Assembly: GCA_038211505.1 (NCBI GenBank)
Contig: JBBQVO010000148.1
Span: forward strand, 1 to 8,564
From: JBBQVO01 sp038211505
GTDB lineage: Bacteria; Chloroflexota; Dehalococcoidia; DSTF01; JACRBR01
Length of the DNA stretch: 8,564 nucleotides
Direction of reading: 5' to 3'
Position 1 is the first letter of the stretch, and every line of letters starts with the position of its first letter. The notes under the pieces are model-generated. The model had not been told where the DNA came from and did not search any database. It saw only the letters and a list, made by a program, of their open reading frames with translations. Below are positions 5,572-8,564 of the stretch, piece after piece. Position numbers and translations under genes: made by a program.

Positions 5572-7218
5572 ATGCCGACGTTGAAAGCCCGACTCGCCGC
5601 CGGAGGAGACACGCCAGGCGCCACGACCGACGCGGTCGAGCCGCCAAGCCTCGCCTTCGCGGCCTCCGTTGTCGCCCTCGGGTTTCTCGGCAGCCGCCTG
5701 CTCGGCCTCCTCCGCACGGTCGTCATCGCACATCAGTTCGGCACCAGTCCGAACATCGACGCGTACTTCGTCGCGTTCCGCATTCCCGACCTGATCTTTC
5801 AACTCCTCGCCGGCGCCACGCTCGGCAGCGCCTTCATCCCGACGTTCGCGCGCGTCGTCGCCAATCGCGGCGACAGCGACGGCTGGCGTCTCGCCTCCGC
5901 CGTTCTCAACCTGCTCTTCGTAGCGACGCTCTTTTTCGCCGTGCTCGGCCTGCTGCTCGCGCCGCTTCTCGTGCCGATCACCGCTCCAGGACTCGGCAAG
6001 GAAACGGGACAGCACGCGCAGCTCACGAGCCTCGCCGTCGATCTCACCCGCATCATGATGATCTCGCCGATTCTCTTCGCCGTCAGTGGCATGTTCATGG
6101 GAATCCTCAACGCCCGACATCACTTCCTCGCACCCGCTTTCGCGCCGATGTTCTACAACGCGGCGATCATCGTCGGCGCGCTCTTCTCGCACGACGTGAA
6201 GGTCCTCGCGATCTGCGTCGTCATTGGCGCGATGCTACACCTGCTGATTCAGATTCCTGCGCTGCGCCTCGTCGGCATGCGCTGGCAGCCCGTGTGGGAC
6301 TGGAAAGACAAAGCCGTACGCGAGGTCGGCCGGCTGATGGGGCCGCGCGTCATCGGCCTCGCCGCGTTTCAATTGAACTTCCTGATCGCGACGTTCTTCG
6401 CGTCGAGCGTCGGCAGCGGTGCGATCTCCGCCGTCAACTATGCCTGGCTCGTCGTGATGACGCCGCTCGGCATCTTCGGGATGGCCATCTCCACGGCCGT
6501 CTTCCCGCGCATGGCACAGCAGGCGGCGCGAGACACGAACGAGCTGCGGGACACCGTCACGGCCTCGCTGCGCCTGATCCTCTTTCTGACGATCCCCGCA
6601 AGCGTCGGCCTGGTGCTGCTCGCCCGGCCGCTCACCGCGTTTCTGCTGCGTAGCGGCCAGTTCGACTCCGCTTCGACCGACCTCGTCGTCGGCGCGGTCA
6701 TCTTCTACGCCATCGCGCTCTTCGCCCACAGCGGCATCGAGATCCTCAGCCGCGGCTTCTATGCGCTGAGCGATACGCGAACGCCCGTCGCCTACGCCGT
6801 GGTGTCGATGGTCGTGAACCTCGTTCTCTCCGTCGCTCTCGTCTGGCAGTTCGAGATTCGCGGCCTCGCCGCCGCTCTCTCCATCGCCACGATCGTCGAA
6901 TTCACGCTCCTCATCCGCACGCTCGCCCGCCGCCTCAAGGGCTTCGACTCCGCCGGCATCCTCAGATCGGTCATGCAGACGATCGTCGCCAGCGTACTGA
7001 TGACGGAAGTGATCCTCCTCTGGCTCGCACTGTTGCGCCTCGCAGGGTTCCTCGACCTGGCCCGCAAGCCCGACGCTGGGCTCGCGGTCGTCGGCAGCGT
7101 CGCTTTTGGAATGATTTCGTTCTTCTACGCGAGCAAGGCGCTGCGCAGCGAGGAGGCGCTCACGCTCGTCCGCCGCCTCCCCCTGCCCGAGCGTCTGCGG
7201 GCTATCGCCGGCGCTTAG
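5572..7218 (+). CDS. murJ: MurJ/MviN-family lipid II flippase
   Basis: A 548-residue polytopic membrane protein of the MOP superfamily, predicted to flip lipid II outward for peptidoglycan synthesis. The N-terminal signature GSRLLGLLRTVVIAHQFG, then DAYFVAFRIPD (63-73) and GSAFIPTFARV (85-95), is typical, and about 14 membrane segments with normal family length follow. By alignment to E. coli MurJ from memory, R18, R24 and D39 correspond to R42, R48 and D63. However, the positions of R52 and R270 appear to be F76 (Q77 next) and L293 (in NYAWLVVMTPLG). ATG 5572 was chosen because it is followed by a short hydrophilic segment before the first helix. It has no SD, and ATG 5518 in the same frame is an alternative. 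A strong hairpin with U-run lies 77 bases past the stop. A paralogous flippase of the same family cannot be excluded. Confidence 0.9.
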   Translation: MPTLKARLAAGGDTPGATTDAVEPPSLAFAASVVALGFLGSRLLGLLRTVVIAHQFGTSPNIDAYFVAFRIPDLIFQLLAGATLGSAFIPTFARVVANRGDSDGWRLASAVLNLLFVATLFFAVLGLLLAPLLVPITAPGLGKETGQHAQLTSLAVDLTRIMMISPILFAVSGMFMGILNARHHFLAPAFAPMFYNAAIIVGALFSHDVKVLAICVVIGAMLHLLIQIPALRLVGMRWQPVWDWKDKAVREVGRLMGPRVIGLAAFQLNFLIATFFASSVGSGAISAVNYAWLVVMTPLGIFGMAISTAVFPRMAQQAARDTNELRDTVTASLRLILFLTIPASVGLVLLARPLTAFLLRSGQFDSASTDLVVGAVIFYAIALFAHSGIEILSRGFYALSDTRTPVAYAVVSMVVNLVLSVALVWQFEIRGLAAALSIATIVEFTLLIRTLARRLKGFDSAGILRSVMQTIVASVLMTEVILLWLALLRLAGFLDLARKPDAGLAVVGSVAFGMISFFYASKALRSEEALTLVRRLPLPERLRAIAGA

Positions 7219-7231
7219 GTGCTTCCCCCGC

Positions 7232-7261
7232 TTGTGAGCCTTCTCCGCCGGTCGATATACT
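7232..7261 (+). promoter_or_regulatory. Probable promoter of the zinc-ribbon gene
   Basis: TTGTGA (7232-7237, 4 of 6), an 18-base spacer and TATACT (7256-7261, 5 of 6). The start would be near 7268, giving a leader of about 77 bases that contains the hairpin at 7295-7321. It begins 13 bases after the MurJ-family stop codon. Confidence 0.5.
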
Positions 7262-7294
7262 GTCAGCGATGGTCACAGGCTCGGCATGACTTGG

Positions 7295-7321
7295 GTGCGG
7301 CCTCGCGGGCCGCACATTTTT
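7295..7321 (+). terminator. Strong intrinsic terminator or leader attenuator
   Basis: GTGCGGCC, loop TCGCG, GGCCGCAC gives a perfect 8-bp GC-rich stem, followed by ATTTTTGT. It can end the MurJ-family transcript. It also lies downstream of a good promoter (7232-7261) and only 23 bases before the next gene, whose SD begins 9 bases after the U-run. It therefore may act as an attenuator for the zinc-ribbon gene. Confidence 0.8.
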
Positions 7322-7330
7322 GTCTCTGAC

Positions 7331-7338
7331 GGGAGAGG
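7331..7338 (+). promoter_or_regulatory. Ribosome binding site selecting a TTG start
   Basis: GGGAGAGG lies 6 bases before TTG 7345-7347. No ATG or GTG is in frame nearby, and the TTG gives the family-typical SFQDKTLVC beginning. Confidence 0.7.
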
Positions 7339-7344
7339 TTTTCA

Positions 7345-7716
7345 TTGAGTTTTCAGGATAAGACGCTCGTTTGCCGGGACTGCAAGCAGAACTTTACGTT
7401 CACCGCGGGCGAGCAGGAGTTCTACGCCAACAAGGGCCTGCAGAACGAGCCCGTGCGCTGCTCCTCCTGCCGGTCGAACCGCAAGACGAGCCAGCCACGC
7501 GAGCCGGAAGAGGGTTACGTGCGATACGGCGTCTTCGCCAGCTTCGGCGGCCGTACGCCCCGCCAGATGCACCCGGCGACGTGCGCGGAGTGCGGCATGA
7601 TGACCGAAGTGCCGTTCCAGCCGCGCGGCGACCGCCCCGTGTACTGCAGCGCCTGCTACTCGAAGATGCGCCCGCCAACGGACGACGCCACCGCATCATC
7701 CGAACGCGCCAGCTGA
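7345..7716 (+). CDS. Double zinc-ribbon protein of unknown function
   Basis: A 123-residue soluble protein with two zinc-ribbon modules. The first has C10-x2-C13 and C39-x2-C42 around FTFTAGEQEFYANKGL, the pattern of the probable zinc-ribbon family I recall as zf-trcl (PF13451). The second has C80-x2-C83 and C101-x2-C104 around MTEVPFQPRGDRPVYC. A linker with YGVFASFGG joins them, and the last 15 residues are polar and probably disordered. The TTG start is supported by the SD at 7331-7338. Such proteins are, to my knowledge, frequent in Chloroflexota genomes and lack a firm function; nucleic-acid or ribosome binding is a guess. It appears to be a single-gene unit with its own promoter, a leader hairpin and a strong downstream terminator. 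Confidence 0.88.
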   Translation: MSFQDKTLVCRDCKQNFTFTAGEQEFYANKGLQNEPVRCSSCRSNRKTSQPREPEEGYVRYGVFASFGGRTPRQMHPATCAECGMMTEVPFQPRGDRPVYCSACYSKMRPPTDDATASSERAS

Positions 7717-7743
7717 AACGCGCAGCGCATCACGCAGAATAAA

Positions 7744-7780
7744 AAGAGGCCTCGACGGTGTGTCGAGGCCTCTTGTCTTG
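7744..7780. terminator. Bidirectional terminator between converging genes
   Basis: AAGAGGCCTCGAC, a 5-base loop and GTCGAGGCCTCTT form a perfect 13-bp stem (7744-7774). The plus-strand side is followed by GTCTTGTTG, and the minus-strand side by a better T-run (TTTTTATTC when arms are included). It lies between the ends of the two zinc-ribbon genes and should stop both transcripts. Confidence 0.9.
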
Positions 7781-7799
7781 TTGCAGTCTGAATCGCCAC

Positions 7800-8003
7800 T
7801 TAGGCGTACGCGCTTAGCACGTCTTCGCCGACCGCCTGCGGAAGTAACATTCGGCGCTTCTCCGACGCCGTCGCGTCAACGTAGCGCAGGCAGCTGCCGC
7901 AGAGGATCTCCGTCGCGTAGGCCGTCCGGCAGCGCGCGCACCGACCGAAATCGTACACGGCGGCCCCGGCGAGGCTCCTCAAGACGATGTGTTGCTGATT
8001 CAT
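7800..8003 (-). CDS. Small zinc-ribbon protein of unknown function
   Basis: A 67-residue protein with C22-x2-C25 and C35-x2-C38 (CARCRTAYATEILCGSC), a clear four-cysteine zinc-ribbon pattern, preceded by a hydrophobic segment IVLRSLAGAAVYDFG and followed by a polar C-terminus. The cysteine spacing and the adjacent terminator argue that the gene is real although short. The ATG at 8003 is chosen. GTG 8006 and TTG 8012 are in frame and equally close to the weak AGG upstream, so the exact start is uncertain. It lies 84 bases after the NhaA stop on the same strand and could be co-transcribed with it. It converges on the larger zinc-ribbon gene. I do not recognise a named family. Confidence 0.65.
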   Translation of the reverse strand: MNQQHIVLRSLAGAAVYDFGRCARCRTAYATEILCGSCLRYVDATASEKRRMLLPQAVGEDVLSAYA

Positions 8004-8087
8004 CACGCTCAACCTACAACGCGATCGCTCGCCAAAGCGTAACGTCCGACACCAGCCATGTACAGCGCGTGTCGCAAGGAAATCCCG

Positions 8088-8564
8088 TCAGAATCTGGTA
8101 GCGTCAAATTCTACAGAATCAGAGTCAGCTCCCGCCGCGCTCGCAGTCGACGCTTCTGACCCGATCCGCCATAGGAACGCACACCCGAGGACGCCGATCG
8201 CCGCCGACGCGGCAAGAATGCCGATTTTCGCTTCGTCGGTCAGCGCAGCGTCGCCGAACGCCAACCCGCTGATGAACAGCGACACCGTGAACCCGATTCC
8301 CGCGACCATCGCGGCTCCGAGAAGATGCCGCCAGTCGATCCCGTCCGGAAGCGCCGCCACTCCGAATCGCACAGCCGCGGCCGAGAACAGCACGATCCCC
8401 GCTGGCTTACCGACGATCAGCCCGGCCGCGACGCCGATCGCCACCCGCGAAGTCGCAGCGTCACGCAAGGCGTCGCCTCCAAGGCCGACGCCGGCGTTGG
8501 CCAGCGCAAAGATCGGCACTATGAGGAGCCCCGTCCACGGATGCAGCGCGCGTTCGGTGCGCTC
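8088..8564 (-). CDS. nhaA: NhaA-family Na+/H+ antiporter, C-terminal part (cut by window edge)
   Basis: The last 158 residues of an inner-membrane Na+/H+ antiporter; the start lies beyond the right edge. The visible part begins with ALHPWTGLLIVPIFALANAGV, a strong NhaA signature. It continues with LIVGKPAGIVLF, whose lysine corresponds to K300 of E. coli NhaA as I recall it, and GIGFTVSLFISGLAFGD, typical of the penultimate helices. The paired aspartates of the ion-binding site would be in the missing N-terminal half, so activity cannot be judged. After the last helix there is a polar, acidic tail of about 25 residues rich in Ser, Ala and Asp (SEASTASAAGADSDS). The function is exchange of external H+ for internal Na+ in pH and sodium homeostasis. 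Confidence 0.93.
   Translation of the reverse strand, partial: ERTERALHPWTGLLIVPIFALANAGVGLGGDALRDAATSRVAIGVAAGLIVGKPAGIVLFSAAAVRFGVAALPDGIDWRHLLGAAMVAGIGFTVSLFISGLAFGDAALTDEAKIGILAASAAIGVLGCAFLWRIGSEASTASAAGADSDSVEFDATRF

Noticed and set aside
5437..6192. Long open frame on the minus strand antisense to the MurJ-family gene
   Set aside because: Its product is an Arg/Glu/Asp/Gly-rich low-complexity chain typical of the complement of GC-rich coding DNA, and it overlaps a well-supported membrane protein.
8021..8028. GCGATCGC octamer palindrome
   Set aside because: A single copy of a sequence expected often in GC-rich DNA; nothing links it to a function here.

Overview
This 8.6 kb window is GC-rich, densely coded bacterial chromosome. 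No phage, transposon, CRISPR or RNA gene was found. The best taxonomic guess is Chloroflexota, perhaps a Dehalococcoidia-like lineage. This rests on a small protein opening SFQDKTLVC with a CxxC pair, of a type I associate with that phylum, on rpsT next to a MurJ-family gene, on frequent TTG/GTG starts, and on several genes lacking a Shine-Dalgarno (SD) site. It is recall and inference, not a database result.

Left third (1-2981, plus strand): an enolase-superfamily enzyme of the mandelate racemase type, a small single-pass membrane protein overlapping it by 8 bases, and a metal-dependent amidohydrolase with the full metal-ligand set. This looks like a small catabolic cassette of unknown substrate. 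The 227-base leader before it holds two small palindromes and a possible 11-codon mini-ORF.

Middle (3019-4876): a membrane-anchored TlpA/ResA-like thioredoxin (minus) diverges from a small nucleotidyltransferase-fold gene (plus). The latter seems to lack a standard start codon (ACG after a strong SD) and the usual C-terminal part of its family. A lipoprotein with a carbohydrate-binding-like N-terminus follows. Divergent gene pair (4987-7218): ribosomal protein S20 with a Lys/Ala-rich tail (minus) and a MurJ-family lipid II flippase (plus). They share a 192-base region with a good rpsT promoter and a 17-base palindrome.

Right end (7219-8564): a double zinc-ribbon protein (plus), preceded by its own promoter and a strong hairpin-plus-U-run, converges through a bidirectional terminator on a small zinc-ribbon protein (minus). 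Behind that lies the C-terminal part of an NhaA Na+/H+ antiporter cut by the window edge. No stretch longer than 300 bases lacks a gene. Most content is ordinary. The items most worth a second look are the ACG-start truncated nucleotidyltransferase, the leader hairpin before the zinc-ribbon gene, and the MurJ homologue lacking two arginines that are key in E. coli MurJ.
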